From Eubacteriaceae bacterium (lineage in GTDB: Bacteria > Bacillota > Clostridia > Lachnospirales > Lachnospiraceae): DNA of 64,000 nucleotides. Under the pieces are notes generated by a model, which made no database searches, was not told the DNA's origin, and saw nothing but the letters and a program-made list of their open reading frames with translations. Position 1 is the first letter of the stretch; the number at the start of each line of letters is the position of its first letter. Below are positions 1 to 7,966 of the stretch, in pieces. Where the stretch lies: contig CAJSYQ010000001.1 of NCBI GenBank assembly GCA_910574015.1, positions 62,001 to 126,000 of the forward strand. Direction: 5' to 3'. Made by a program: the position numbers and the translations under genes.

Positions 1-2393
1 TTCACCAGCTTCACTGCCTCCCTGGCATCCTCCGAATAACCGTCCGCACCAATCTCATCGGCAAAGCTCTGTGTCACCACAGCGCCGCCGATGACGATCT
101 TCGCCCGGATCCCCTGGGCTCTCGCCAACTCCACTACATGTTTCATCTCCATCATCGTGGTAGTCATCAGTGCGGACAATCCGATTATGGCGGCATCCGT
201 CTCCCTGGCCCGGTCTATGATCTCCTGGGTCTCCACATCCTTGCCAAGATCGATCACATGATATCCATAGTTCTTCAGCATCAGCACCACAAGGTTTTTC
301 CCGATATCGTGGATATCCCCTTTCACCGTAGCCATGATAATGGTGTCAAGCTCTGCGTCCCCGCGCTCTGCCTCCAGAAGAGGTTCCAGATACGCCACCG
401 CTTTTTCCATGGCTTCGGCACTGGCGATCAGCTGAGGAAGAAAATATTTTTTCTGCTCAAATAGTTCCCCCACATAATTGATGGCAGGAATCAGATGGGT
501 ATCGATAATCTCCGCCGGATGATCCCCTCTCTGCAGCTCCTGTTCCACCAGCTCCGTTATCGAGTCACCCTTACCCTTGATCACAGCCGTATAAAGGGGA
601 TGCCCCTCTGTCTGATGTGCCTGCTCCCTTATATCAGTACTGCTCACCGACAATGCTGACACACCATTGATATACCGGAGATCGGATTCCTCTTTGTTCA
701 AAAGAAGATCGGATGCCAGTGCGGCATTCACTAGCAGCGCCTGGGAAGGGTTGGATATGGCCATGGTAAGCCCCTGTCCGATGGCAAGAGTTAGGAAAGC
801 ACTGTTGACGAACACTCTCTCGGGCAGACCAAAAGAGATATTGGATAGACCGCATACCGTTGCCAGACTCAGATCCTCCCGGCAGTAACGGATCGTCTCC
901 AGCACCTCCAGGGCAGCTTTCTTATTTGCCCCGATGGTCGTCACCAGACCGTCCACGACAATATCGGATTCCGACATGCCGTGGGCGCGGGCCTCCTTCA
1001 GTATCGTCTGTATGATCTCCTTCTTTTCCGTCAGATCCTTTGGCAGTCCCGATTCGGACAGGGGAAGGAGAATAAACATGGCTCCGTATTTCTTCGCTGC
1101 CGGAATCAGTCTCTGGAATTTCTCCGGCTCCAGGGAGATGGAATTGATCAGGGCGCGGCCCGGATAGATCCGCAGCGCCTGTTCCACCACATCCACATAA
1201 CTGGAATCGATGCTGAGTGGAACATCCACCGTCATAGTCAGTTCATCTATGGCACGCAGCATCATTTCTTTTTCATCAATGCCGTTCATCCCCATATTGA
1301 CATCAAGAATCTCTGCTCCCTGAGCCACCTGCTCCTCTGCCATATCCAGCACCATATCCAGCCTGCCCTCCCGGAGTTCGGCCTGAAGTGCCTTTTTGCC
1401 TGTGGGATTGATCCGCTCACCTATGATCATAAAATTCCCGGAAAGACGGATGGGTGTCAGATTCCGCTCCGTCGTCAACGCCCGGACTGGCTTATTCCCC
1501 GGCAGGGAAAATGTCCTGGACGCCGTCTTTTCTTTCAGCAGCCGGATATACTCTGGCGTCGTCCCGCAGCATCCCCCCAGCACAGTGGCTCCGGCATCCA
1601 CAATGTCCATCATGCATTCGGCAAACGTGCCGGCGTCCATATCATATACCGTCCTTCCATCCTCCAGCTGCGGCAGACCGGCATTGGGTTTCGTGACAAT
1701 GGGAACCGTGGCGTATTCTGCCATCCTTTTCACTGCCTCCACCATCTGGTCCGGGCCGGCAGAGCAGTTGATCCCCACGGCGTCAGCACCCATTGCCTGC
1801 AGCACTACCATGGCCGTCTCCGGGTTTGTACCATACAATGTCCGTCCGTCCGGCTGATAGGTCAGCGTCACCATTACCGGAAGATCGCAGGTCTCCTTTA
1901 CCGCAAGAAGCGCGGCACGGCATTCCTGCAGGCTCATCATTGTCTCTATGGCAAAACCGTCCACACCTGCCTCCGCCAGAAGAGCCGCCTGTTTCTTATA
2001 TACCTTCACCAGCTCCTCAAAGGGAAAGCTCCCCACCGGCTCCAGCTGTATACCCGTCATGGAGATATCCCCCAGCAGATAGATCCTGCGGTCCGTCCCG
2101 CTCTGCCGCACCGCCTCCTTCGTCAGACCCACAAGACGGCGGATCAGTTCTTCCTGGCGGTCCTCCAAACCGTATTCCGACAGCTTTATGCTGGTACTGG
2201 TAAAGGTGGGCGTATAGAGCACATCCGATCCCGCCAGTATATATTGTTTCTGAAGATCAATAAAAATATCCGGATGCTCCGTGATCCACAGCTCCGGGCA
2301 GTCACCGCTCTGCATGCCCGCCCGCTGAAGATTGGAACCGGTGGCACCGTCTAATATAACAAATCCCTGGGTTAAAAATTGTCTGAAATCCAT
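1..2393 (-). CDS. metH: Cobalamin-dependent methionine synthase (3' end cut by window edge)
   Basis: Transfers a methyl group from methyltetrahydrofolate to homocysteine through bound cobalamin, in the cytosol. The 797 codons present start MDFRQFLTQGFVILDGATG. The N-terminal homocysteine domain carries the zinc motif GGCCGTTPEY. A GERINPTGKKALQ motif opens the pterin-binding domain. Near the C-terminus VKGDIHDIGKN is the DxHxxG cobalamin site. The frame is open to base 1, and the last residues visible (GYSEDAREAVKLV) suggest only a few residues are missing. At about 800 residues there is no room for the C-terminal reactivation domain of E. coli MetH, which matches the short clostridial form; reactivation would need a separate protein. 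GGAG lies just upstream of the ATG. The gene is alone behind its own promoter and a structured leader. Confidence 0.95.
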   Translation of the reverse strand, partial: MDFRQFLTQGFVILDGATGSNLQRAGMQSGDCPELWITEHPDIFIDLQKQYILAGSDVLYTPTFTSTSIKLSEYGLEDRQEELIRRLVGLTKEAVRQSGTDRRIYLLGDISMTGIQLEPVGSFPFEELVKVYKKQAALLAEAGVDGFAIETMMSLQECRAALLAVKETCDLPVMVTLTYQPDGRTLYGTNPETAMVVLQAMGADAVGINCSAGPDQMVEAVKRMAEYATVPIVTKPNAGLPQLEDGRTVYDMDAGTFAECMMDIVDAGATVLGGCCGTTPEYIRLLKEKTASRTFSLPGNKPVRALTTERNLTPIRLSGNFMIIGERINPTGKKALQAELREGRLDMVLDMAEEQVAQGAEILDVNMGMNGIDEKEMMLRAIDELTMTVDVPLSIDSSYVDVVEQALRIYPGRALINSISLEPEKFQRLIPAAKKYGAMFILLPLSESGLPKDLTEKKEIIQTILKEARAHGMSESDIVVDGLVTTIGANKKAALEVLETIRYCREDLSLATVCGLSNISFGLPERVFVNSAFLTLAIGQGLTMAISNPSQALLVNAALASDLLLNKEESDLRYINGVSALSVSSTDIREQAHQTEGHPLYTAVIKGKGDSITELVEQELQRGDHPAEIIDTHLIPAINYVGELFEQKKYFLPQLIASAEAMEKAVAYLEPLLEAERGDAELDTIIMATVKGDIHDIGKNLVVLMLKNYGYHVIDLGKDVETQEIIDRARETDAAIIGLSALMTTTMMEMKHVVELARAQGIRAKIVIGGAVVTQSFADEIGADGYSEDAREAVKLV

Positions 2394-2408
2394 GTTTTTC
2401 TCCATTCG

Positions 2409-2497
2409 CACAAATATTTTTTGTGAATAGAGCAAGGTACCGCAAGCGGTGCCTTGCGAGAAACTACATGATGAGTTTTTTTCGAATCCGTAGTTTC
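2409..2497 (-). promoter_or_regulatory. Structured metH leader with three inverted repeats
   Basis: In transcript order, three stem-loops lie between the metH promoter and its ribosome binding site. They are GAAACTAC/GTAGTTTC (2490-2497 with 2460-2467), GCAAGGCACCGC/GCGGTACCTTGC (2446-2457 with 2432-2443, one G-U pair) and CACAAA/TTTGTG (2420-2425 with 2409-2414). No T-run follows the strong middle stem, so a simple intrinsic terminator is unlikely. The leader lacks the length and conserved core of an S-box or a cobalamin riboswitch as far as I can tell. A regulatory role is inference. Confidence 0.45.
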
Positions 2498-2499
2498 AT
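2464..2499 (-). CDS. Possible 11-residue leader peptide upstream of metH
   Basis: An ATG follows GGAGG by nine bases and opens a short frame encoding MKLRIRKKLIM before TAG. Its first and last codons lie in the two arms of the first leader hairpin, so translation would disrupt that hairpin. The peptide has two methionines and no run of a single amino acid, so this is not a classical attenuator. It may be coincidental. Confidence 0.3.
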   Translation of the reverse strand: MKLRIRKKLIM

Positions 2500-2530
2500 T
2501 CACACTTACCTCCACTGCACTAATGGAAAC

Positions 2531-2559
2531 ATCATACCACGAAAATAAAATTATGGCAA
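2531..2559 (-). promoter_or_regulatory. Sigma-A-type promoter of metH
   Basis: On the minus strand TTGCCA and TATGAT are separated by 17 bases. The -35 box overlaps the last codons and stop of the upstream aminotransferase gene, so metH has its own promoter. Confidence 0.75.
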
Positions 2560-3681
2560 ACGCTTAATAAATTCCTTTCCCATATCGCACTGGCAGGAAA
2601 AACCCAGTTGTTTCAGTGTTTTCGACAGTGCTGTCAGCATCTGCGCCACATCCTCTATATTGGCATTATTGCCCATATGCCCCAGTCGGATCACCCTGCC
2701 GGCCAGGACGCCAAAACTGCCGGAGATCAGTATTCCATGCTCTTCTTTCATTGTCTGGATGATATCACTATCACGGATTCCTTCCGGCACACGGATCACG
2801 GTTACGGTAGCGGCATCCCCATTGTCCAGATACAGGGAAAGCCCAGCCTCCTTTACCGTATCCCGGACGGCGGCGGCGATCCGGTGATGGCGGCGGATCC
2901 GGTCCGTATCCTCCCGGACGAGGCGCACCGCTTCCGCCAGGCCATAGATATCGCTGACAGGCATCGTATAAGGAAACCACTTCTCACGATAATAATCCAG
3001 GAAGGTCAGAAGACTGCAATAAAACGAGGCCACCGGGGTTTTCCGGTTCCGCATGGCATAAACCGCCTCAGGACTTACCGCCACAAAGGCCAGTCCGGGC
3101 GGAGCAGAAAGCGCCTTCTGGGATCCTCCGCATATTATGTCAATTTTCCATTCATCCACATGCACCTCTTCCCCAAACATGGCGGCCACGGAGTCCACCA
3201 CAGTGAGAATGCCATATTCCTTTAACATCGGGCAGAGAAGGCCAATGTCATTTAATACTCCGCTGGGTGTATCGCAATGCACTACTGTGGCATATTTAAA
3301 ATCGTGGTCCCCTTCCAGGAATTCCCGGAGGGCCTCTGCCTCCACGGGCCGGTGGTAATCCACCGTATACAGAACGGGATCGCCGCCATAGATCTTTACA
3401 AAGTCAGCAAATCCCCTGCCAAAGATACCATTGTCGATCACCAGCACACGGTCTCCGGGTTCCGTCAGGGAGGCGCACGCCGCCTCAAGGGAAAGGATTC
3501 CCTCCCCGCCGAGGATAAATACCTCGTTTCTAGTGTCCAGAAGCCCGGCAAGCTCCGTACAGACCCTATGGTATTCTTCGCAGAAATCCGGATCCACATC
3601 TGGATTGACAAATTCTCTGCTCCGGGCCTGCAGCACGGAAGGAGCTGTCATGGTAGGCCCCGGCGTCATCATTTTATACAT
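2551..3681 (-). CDS. Class V aminotransferase (alanine-glyoxylate / serine-pyruvate type)
   Basis: A PLP-dependent fold-type I aminotransferase of 376 residues, cytosolic. The start MYKMMTPGPTMTAPSVL has the family's N-terminal TPGPT signature. GGEGILSLEAA, VVHCDTPSGVLNDI and VDSVAAMFGEE match the cofactor site. The Schiff-base lysine is in ICGGSQKALSAPPG. Start 3681 is chosen because GGAGGGCTGGAAA precedes it; a start 15 bases earlier has no site. It overlaps the ECF S-component gene by 8 bases, so the two are probably co-translated. Substrate cannot be read from sequence; alanine-glyoxylate or serine-type transamination is the family's usual activity. Confidence 0.85.
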   Translation of the reverse strand: MYKMMTPGPTMTAPSVLQARSREFVNPDVDPDFCEEYHRVCTELAGLLDTRNEVFILGGEGILSLEAACASLTEPGDRVLVIDNGIFGRGFADFVKIYGGDPVLYTVDYHRPVEAEALREFLEGDHDFKYATVVHCDTPSGVLNDIGLLCPMLKEYGILTVVDSVAAMFGEEVHVDEWKIDIICGGSQKALSAPPGLAFVAVSPEAVYAMRNRKTPVASFYCSLLTFLDYYREKWFPYTMPVSDIYGLAEAVRLVREDTDRIRRHHRIAAAVRDTVKEAGLSLYLDNGDAATVTVIRVPEGIRDSDIIQTMKEEHGILISGSFGVLAGRVIRLGHMGNNANIEDVAQMLTALSKTLKQLGFSCQCDMGKEFIKRLP

Positions 3682-4252
3682 TTTCCAGCCCTCCATTCAG
3701 GTTTTTCATAACAGGCTTCACCACCAGAATAACAGGCACAGCTAACACGGCGCCTGTCAGGATCTGGATGATATTTCCCGGCATATTCAAAGCGGGAGCC
3801 GCCATATTCTGATAGATAAAAACGGCCTCAAAGAGATAATATCCCACCAGCTTGATGGCGAGCACCGCCACGATGGCAGCAAGCAAACGCACAAGGGTTG
3901 GTTTCCGATCCACGATCCGGCCAAACACAAGTCCCATGATCCCCACCACAATCAGTGTCGCCGGCGCATAGACCGTCCATCCTGTCAAAAGGTCAGACAT
4001 ACACATACCCAGCCCGCCACTGACAGCTCCTGTCCTTCCGCCGAAAAAAGCCGCGGCAAAAAACAGCGGTACATTTCCGATATGCACCATCCCTCCCTCT
4101 GTGGGAAATATCCTTATCTGGATAAACATGGTGAAGAGACAGATCAGTGCGGTAAATACTGCACATACCGCAAGCTTATCCACCCTCTTCTTCCCGGCAG
4201 GACCAATCTGGATCCCCGTACCTGCTGCATCACTTGTTTTTTGTTGATTCAT
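3674..4252 (-). CDS. ECF transporter S component (vitamin or precursor uptake)
   Basis: A 192-residue membrane protein with about five or six hydrophobic segments. The N-terminal region KLAVCAVFTALICLFTMF followed by EGGMVHIGNVPLFFAAAFFGGRTGA is typical of the substrate-binding S subunits of energy-coupling factor transporters (HmpT/PdxU-like group). The shared energising module (EcfA, EcfA', EcfT) is not in the window, as is usual for group II ECF systems. Start 4252 is supported by AACGGAGGTGATC. The next gene, overlapping by 8 bases, is a PLP enzyme. That makes a B6-type substrate plausible, but this is inference only; a thiamine precursor or another small molecule is possible. Confidence 0.8.
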   Translation of the reverse strand: MNQQKTSDAAGTGIQIGPAGKKRVDKLAVCAVFTALICLFTMFIQIRIFPTEGGMVHIGNVPLFFAAAFFGGRTGAVSGGLGMCMSDLLTGWTVYAPATLIVVGIMGLVFGRIVDRKPTLVRLLAAIVAVLAIKLVGYYLFEAVFIYQNMAAPALNMPGNIIQILTGAVLAVPVILVVKPVMKNLNGGLENV

Positions 4253-4285
4253 AATAAGATCACCTCCGTTGAGGTACATCATACA

Positions 4286-4316
4286 CAAAAACTGGCAGTA
4301 TTAAAACTGCCAGTTT
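4286..4316 (-). terminator. Intrinsic terminator after the histidine phosphatase gene
   Basis: Minus-strand AAACTGGCAG, an eight-base loop, CTGCCAGTTT and a run of five T. The 10-bp stem closes the XRE-LytTR-phosphatase operon before the ECF gene. Confidence 0.8.
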
Positions 4317-4352
4317 AGCATTTTTTCACCATGCCAGATTGTCCCAGATCCG

Positions 4353-5009
4353 TCAGCCGTCCCGCTCCAGCGATGTTTTCCAACCGCTCCGCAAAAGCTC
4401 CGGCCGCCCTTCCAGATGGGCAAAATCATTAAACCGTTCCAGTATAAAGAAATCCCTTTCCGCATCATAGACCACCTCGGTGAGGCTTGTATTCTCCATA
4501 TCAATGGCAAATTTCAATTTATGCCTCTGGTGAGTCCCTGTGGTCTCTGCACACACAGACCGGATCACTCCCCCATGTGTGACAACGGCTATCCGGTTTT
4601 CCGGCTCCCGGCAGAGCGCACGCAGACGGGGCATAACCCTCCTTACCACATCCGCTCCGCACTCCCCCCCATCCGGGTAGGGCAGATCATCCGTGTGCAG
4701 CCACCGCTTTTTTCTAAAATCCTGATACATGTCCCGGATCACCTCATCCGTTCTCCCGGTAAACCCGCCGAAATCAATCTCCTGTATGTCCGGCAGTACT
4801 TCACAGGAAACGCCAAGACTCCCGTTTATGATCTGCGCCGTCTCCCGTGCCCGGAGCAGCTCGGAGCAGTACAGCTTCTCAATACCATAGGCGGCAAGCC
4901 GCTTTCCAAGAAGAGCCGCCTGCTCTCTCCCTGTTTCATCCAGCGCCACATCCACATTGCAGAGCTTACTGCACTGTCGTCCGTGGCGGATCAGAAATAT
5001 CTCTTTCAT
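4353..5009 (-). CDS. Histidine phosphatase family protein (phosphoglycerate mutase-like)
   Basis: A cytosolic phosphatase of the branch with N-terminal motif LIRHGRQ, where the histidine is phosphorylated. Further family landmarks are CSELLRARETAQII, the acid region DIQEIDFGGFTG, and the second histidine in VVTHGGVIRSV. At 218 residues it matches CobC/PhoE-like members. The start at 5009 follows GGAGGAACCA and overlaps the stop of the LytTR gene as ATGA, so translation is coupled. The linkage to two regulators suggests a role in their signalling or a regulated metabolite phosphatase. The substrate is unknown. Confidence 0.85.
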   Translation of the reverse strand: MKEIFLIRHGRQCSKLCNVDVALDETGREQAALLGKRLAAYGIEKLYCSELLRARETAQIINGSLGVSCEVLPDIQEIDFGGFTGRTDEVIRDMYQDFRKKRWLHTDDLPYPDGGECGADVVRRVMPRLRALCREPENRIAVVTHGGVIRSVCAETTGTHQRHKLKFAIDMENTSLTEVVYDAERDFFILERFNDFAHLEGRPELLRSGWKTSLERDG

Positions 5010-5725
5010 TGGTTCCTCCATTCCTTATTTTCCTCAAGTCCTCTGTGGGCATCAAATTCCCGGTGCAGGGCGGCTTCATACCGCCTTCCAATATCCACGC
5101 GGCAGCCAGGTAACTCAATCCTTCTCTCCCTGTAATCGATCCGTTCTATAAAGTTACGGTTTACCAATACGCATCGGTGGCACTGTACAAATACGCCGCC
5201 ATGGTCTTCCAGACACTGTTTCAACGACAGATAGGGGATTTCCAGCACACCATTCCGGGTATGGATCATCACAGAGCGGTTCGCGCTTTCCAGATACAGA
5301 ATATCATTGACACAGATTTCCTTTGCCGACCCTCGGATCCGTACCCGCATCCAGTTCTCCTTCTTTTCCGTATACAGCTGGACCAGAAACGGATAGAGGA
5401 TCCGGACGAACTCCTTAGGATGGATCGGTTTCACCAGATAGTCATAACAGTGATATTCATAAAATGCCATTTCCTCGTACCGCCGGTCAGCCGCCACAAA
5501 CACCATCGGCGTCAGATGATATGCCGGCATTCCCCTGACAAGGGATGCCACAGAAAGACCACTCTTTTCCCCATTTTCAAAATGAATCAAAATCATCCGG
5601 TAATGATCCCTTTCCAGCCGGCGGGCTGCCTGCTCCAGATCAGCGGCAAAATCCAGCCAGCGGGACTGTCCTGCCGAATCCGGCATGATCTGACGGTTTT
5701 TCTGATAGACCAGGATTCCGCCCAT
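5006..5725 (-). CDS. LytTR regulator with degenerate receiver domain
   Basis: A 239-residue cytosolic DNA-binding regulator. Residues about 1-115 are receiver-like, ending in CYDYLVKPIHPKEFVRIL, which keeps the KP of true receivers. The expected acceptor position reads MILIHFENGEKSG, so the phospho-aspartate appears absent. Residues about 130-225 form a LytTR DNA-binding domain (ILYLESANRSVMIHTRNG, FVQCHRCVLVNRNFIERID). No histidine kinase lies beside it. GGAGG precedes ATG 5725. It lies between an XRE regulator (3-base gap) and the phosphatase (4-base overlap). It is likely phosphorylation-independent. Confidence 0.85.
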   Translation of the reverse strand: MGGILVYQKNRQIMPDSAGQSRWLDFAADLEQAARRLERDHYRMILIHFENGEKSGLSVASLVRGMPAYHLTPMVFVAADRRYEEMAFYEYHCYDYLVKPIHPKEFVRILYPFLVQLYTEKKENWMRVRIRGSAKEICVNDILYLESANRSVMIHTRNGVLEIPYLSLKQCLEDHGGVFVQCHRCVLVNRNFIERIDYRERRIELPGCRVDIGRRYEAALHREFDAHRGLEENKEWRNQ

Positions 5726-5728
5726 CTT

Positions 5729-6049
5729 CTATTCCTCCTTCTCCGACAACTGGTTCTTGCAATAATCCAGAAGTTCACAGACCAGCGTATCCCGGTCGGA
5801 ATAGTTCCCGGGCAGATACCGCAGCCCCCGGCTGGGATTTCCTGTCAGAATGTATAACGGATCCACCTGTAGTTTCGAGTACAATAGCATCAGCTTCTTC
5901 ACATCCAGTCCATATACGCCTCGTTCAATCTTGCGGTAATGGCCGTCGCTGATCTCGAGTACATCCGCCATATCCGGATAATCCATGCCCAAATCCCTGC
6001 GGATTCGTTTCAGCCGTTTTCCAATCAGTTCATTTTCCACATAAACCAT
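5729..6049 (-). CDS. XRE-family helix-turn-helix regulator
   Basis: A 106-residue protein starting MVYVENELIGKRLKRIRRD. The helix-turn-helix lies in residues about 9-65, with YPDMADVLEISDGHYRKIERG as turn and recognition helix. The C-terminal part (LQVDPLYILTGNPSRG, then LLDYCKNQL) is short. GGAGGAAGTCT before ATG 6049 fixes the start; the frame is open upstream without a site. It is the first gene of a three-gene operon with the LytTR regulator and the phosphatase. It probably controls the operon. Confidence 0.85.
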   Translation of the reverse strand: MVYVENELIGKRLKRIRRDLGMDYPDMADVLEISDGHYRKIERGVYGLDVKKLMLLYSKLQVDPLYILTGNPSRGLRYLPGNYSDRDTLVCELLDYCKNQLSEKEE

Positions 6050-6248
6050 AGACTTCCTCCTTCCCGTACATCCACTTATATCATACCAATTCCGGGCAAA
6101 AAAAGAAAGTTCGCCCCGCGGCTTTTTTTCAGCGCGGTGCGATATCATGCGATTTTACATGTATTTCAAAGAAATATTTTTTCTGTTTTCCGATTTCTTT
6201 AACCACTGTGATAGTTGAGCATCCAGGAATAATAACTACTATAGAATG

Positions 6249-6277
6249 TTGAGTTGCTTTTTAAATATTTTTAAAAT
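6249..6277 (+). promoter_or_regulatory. Promoter of the plus-strand XRE gene
   Basis: TTGAGT and TAAAAT are separated by 17 bases, about 40 bases upstream of the gene. A second possible -10 (TATAGAAT, near 6240) lies just before it. Confidence 0.55.
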
Positions 6278-6293
6278 AGAAAAAAGGAAGATA

Positions 6294-6323
6294 ATGAGTA
6301 AGAGAGGACAGGTTCTATCATGA
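6294..6323 (+). CDS. Possible 9-residue leader ORF coupled to the XRE gene
   Basis: AAGGAAG precedes an ATG that opens MSKRGQVLS and stops at a TGA overlapping the XRE start codon as ATGA. The XRE gene's own site is weak (AGGTTCTATC). Translation of the short frame could deliver ribosomes to the XRE start. The frame is too short to exclude chance. Confidence 0.3.
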   Translation: MSKRGQVLS

Positions 6324-6703
6324 CAAACGACAGTTTCTTATACCATATCGGACTGACTGTCCGTAAATATCGTATTGTAGCGGGAATTAGCCAGGAAGAA
6401 CTGAGTGCCCGTATCGACTGCGATAAAAATACTATAGGTAAAATTGAGCGGGGCGAGACGGATGTAAAAATATCTACCCTGGACCGTCTGACAAACGGGC
6501 TTGGCATCTCCTGCAGCCGCCTCATCCGCGAATCTGAAAATCCTGTTTCCGATTCCTTCGCCGCCTCCATCGAATACGATTTCCTGCGGCTTTTCCAATA
6601 CTGCCGCCAGCTCTCCCCGGAGCAGTTCAATAATCTATGTAATACGGCCCATCTCTATGCGAAAAGCAATCAGATAAAGCAGATCCGGAGAGATACCGTA
6701 TGA
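6320..6703 (+). CDS. XRE-family helix-turn-helix regulator
   Basis: A 127-residue DNA-binding protein. The helix-turn-helix spans residues about 8-65: VRKYRIVAGISQEELSARI, then DKNTIGKIERGETDVKISTL. The C-terminal half is predicted helical (AASIEYDFLRLFQYCRQLSPEQFNNLCN) and may sense or oligomerise. The gene is transcribed away from the minus-strand XRE operon, sharing a 270-bp AT-rich intergenic region with it. It converges on spoIIP with a 43-bp gap. Target genes cannot be inferred beyond probable autoregulation. Confidence 0.85.
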   Translation: MTNDSFLYHIGLTVRKYRIVAGISQEELSARIDCDKNTIGKIERGETDVKISTLDRLTNGLGISCSRLIRESENPVSDSFAASIEYDFLRLFQYCRQLSPEQFNNLCNTAHLYAKSNQIKQIRRDTV

Positions 6704-6746
6704 CTGACGGCGGCAGGAGAAGCTGGTTCAATCCCAAGCCATAGAA

Positions 6747-7901
6747 TCACCCCTGGCCCGAAAGAACCTTATCCAGTACATCTGCCAAAGGAGCGGCGGC
6801 ATTCTTTGCCTCCGCTACCGTATTATTTTCGTTCCCCAGCTCGATCAGCAGGGAACGGCTCTCCAGGTGCAGATTGTACCGGTAACCCTTGAGGTAAATC
6901 GGTTTGGTAAATCCGTCATAATATTCCATGGCCTTACACTTCAGCTGAAGGCTGAAAGCAAGATTTCCCTGAAGGTTTGGGTTATACAGATAATCGATAG
7001 GACCGGAACGGTTCCGGCTCAACCCGTTAAAAAACATTACGATGGCGCTCTGTCTGCCATTGATCGTTGTATAGGTATGCTTCCCTTTTCCTACCGAATC
7101 ACGGTGAAGATCGATCATTACCCGGATATCCGGATTTTCCCTCCGAATTTTCTGAATGCCTTCCAGCGCTGCGTTATAGGCAAGGCTTCTCTCCAGCCTG
7201 CCGTCGATCCAGTCATAACGCGTCTTGTCATGATATACCCCATATCCCCTCTTCTCCAGTTCCTTTGCCAGCTCCGTACCGACGCCCACAATGGAATCCT
7301 CCAGTTTATCGGAACTGTCTGTAAATCGCTCGGACGCCCCGTGGGTATGATAGATAAGGATCTGCTTCTTTCCTTTCTTTTTGGGAAGTTTTAGATCTGT
7401 CTCCAAAAGTTTTTTGACATCAAACAGATTCTTTTTTACGGATGTAGTATTGTCAATAATATAAAATTTGCTCCAGAGATAGCTTGTGTCCAAGGTGCTG
7501 CGCAGCTTCTCCACCGCGGCATTGGGTTTGCGGACGCCCTGCACCTGCAGCACGCTCCCCGCCTTCGCCATGGCCTCCTCACTCTCACCGCTGTACACGT
7601 CTCCCATAATCTGATTCCCTTTGCTGCTGTCCACTCCCCCGCTCTTTTTCTGATTTTCTGCCAACACAAGCTCCTGCTCGCTCTCCCTGCCCGGGTAGAA
7701 ATACTCCTTCCCTCCCAGCATTTCCAAAACCATTTCATTGGCAGCATAGCCGTCTGCATGTCCCCCCAGGGAGCTTGTCAACAGCATCCAGCCGGCATCC
7801 TCTATCCCCTTAACTGCAGGCACCTCTTTCATTCCTAATAAAGCAATGGCAAAACATATGCCGCCAATTCCGCCCAGTATTCTGAATGCTGTTTTTTTCA
7901 T
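6747..7901 (-). CDS. spoIIP: Stage II sporulation protein P
   Basis: An amidase/endopeptidase that degrades peptidoglycan during forespore engulfment with SpoIID and SpoIIM. The 384-residue protein has one N-terminal membrane segment (FRILGGIGGICFAIALLGM). The catalytic region starts at ILIYHTHGASERF and continues through MIDLHRDSV, VMFFNG and LLIELGNENNTVAEAKNAA, giving the zinc histidines and glutamate of the N-acetylmuramoyl-L-alanine amidase fold. It lies directly downstream of gpr, the conserved clostridial order. A candidate promoter overlaps the gpr stop. Family assignment is strong. Confidence 0.95.
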   Translation of the reverse strand: MKKTAFRILGGIGGICFAIALLGMKEVPAVKGIEDAGWMLLTSSLGGHADGYAANEMVLEMLGGKEYFYPGRESEQELVLAENQKKSGGVDSSKGNQIMGDVYSGESEEAMAKAGSVLQVQGVRKPNAAVEKLRSTLDTSYLWSKFYIIDNTTSVKKNLFDVKKLLETDLKLPKKKGKKQILIYHTHGASERFTDSSDKLEDSIVGVGTELAKELEKRGYGVYHDKTRYDWIDGRLERSLAYNAALEGIQKIRRENPDIRVMIDLHRDSVGKGKHTYTTINGRQSAIVMFFNGLSRNRSGPIDYLYNPNLQGNLAFSLQLKCKAMEYYDGFTKPIYLKGYRYNLHLESRSLLIELGNENNTVAEAKNAAAPLADVLDKVLSGQG

Positions 7902-7938
7902 GAATTCCCATTTCCCCTTTGCCGATGATTTGCCACAT

Positions 7939-7966
7939 GCTATATATATGCCTTCCCATCCGTCAA
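7939..7966 (-). promoter_or_regulatory. Candidate promoter for spoIIP
   Basis: TTGACG and TATAGC are separated by 16 bases, overlapping the gpr stop codon. A mother-cell sigma factor is expected for spoIIP from work in Bacillus, so this sigma-A-like match may be fortuitous; the AT-rich CATATATATA stretch could belong to another sigma factor. Confidence 0.35.

Noticed and set aside
981-2354. A 457-codon open frame on the plus strand.
   Set aside because: It is the antisense shadow of metH; the translation is His/Arg/Gln-rich, has no family motif and no ribosome site, while the minus strand has clear MetH motifs.
2394-2530. Cobalamin or SAM riboswitch before metH.
   Set aside because: The leader is too short for a cobalamin riboswitch, and I could not find the conserved S-box core. 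It is described as an unassigned structured leader instead.
4261-4275. Palindrome CCTCCGTTGAGG as a sixth member of the AACG repeat family.
   Set aside because: It is the ribosome binding site region of the ECF gene and only a 4-bp stem; similarity to the repeat is limited to CGTTGAG.
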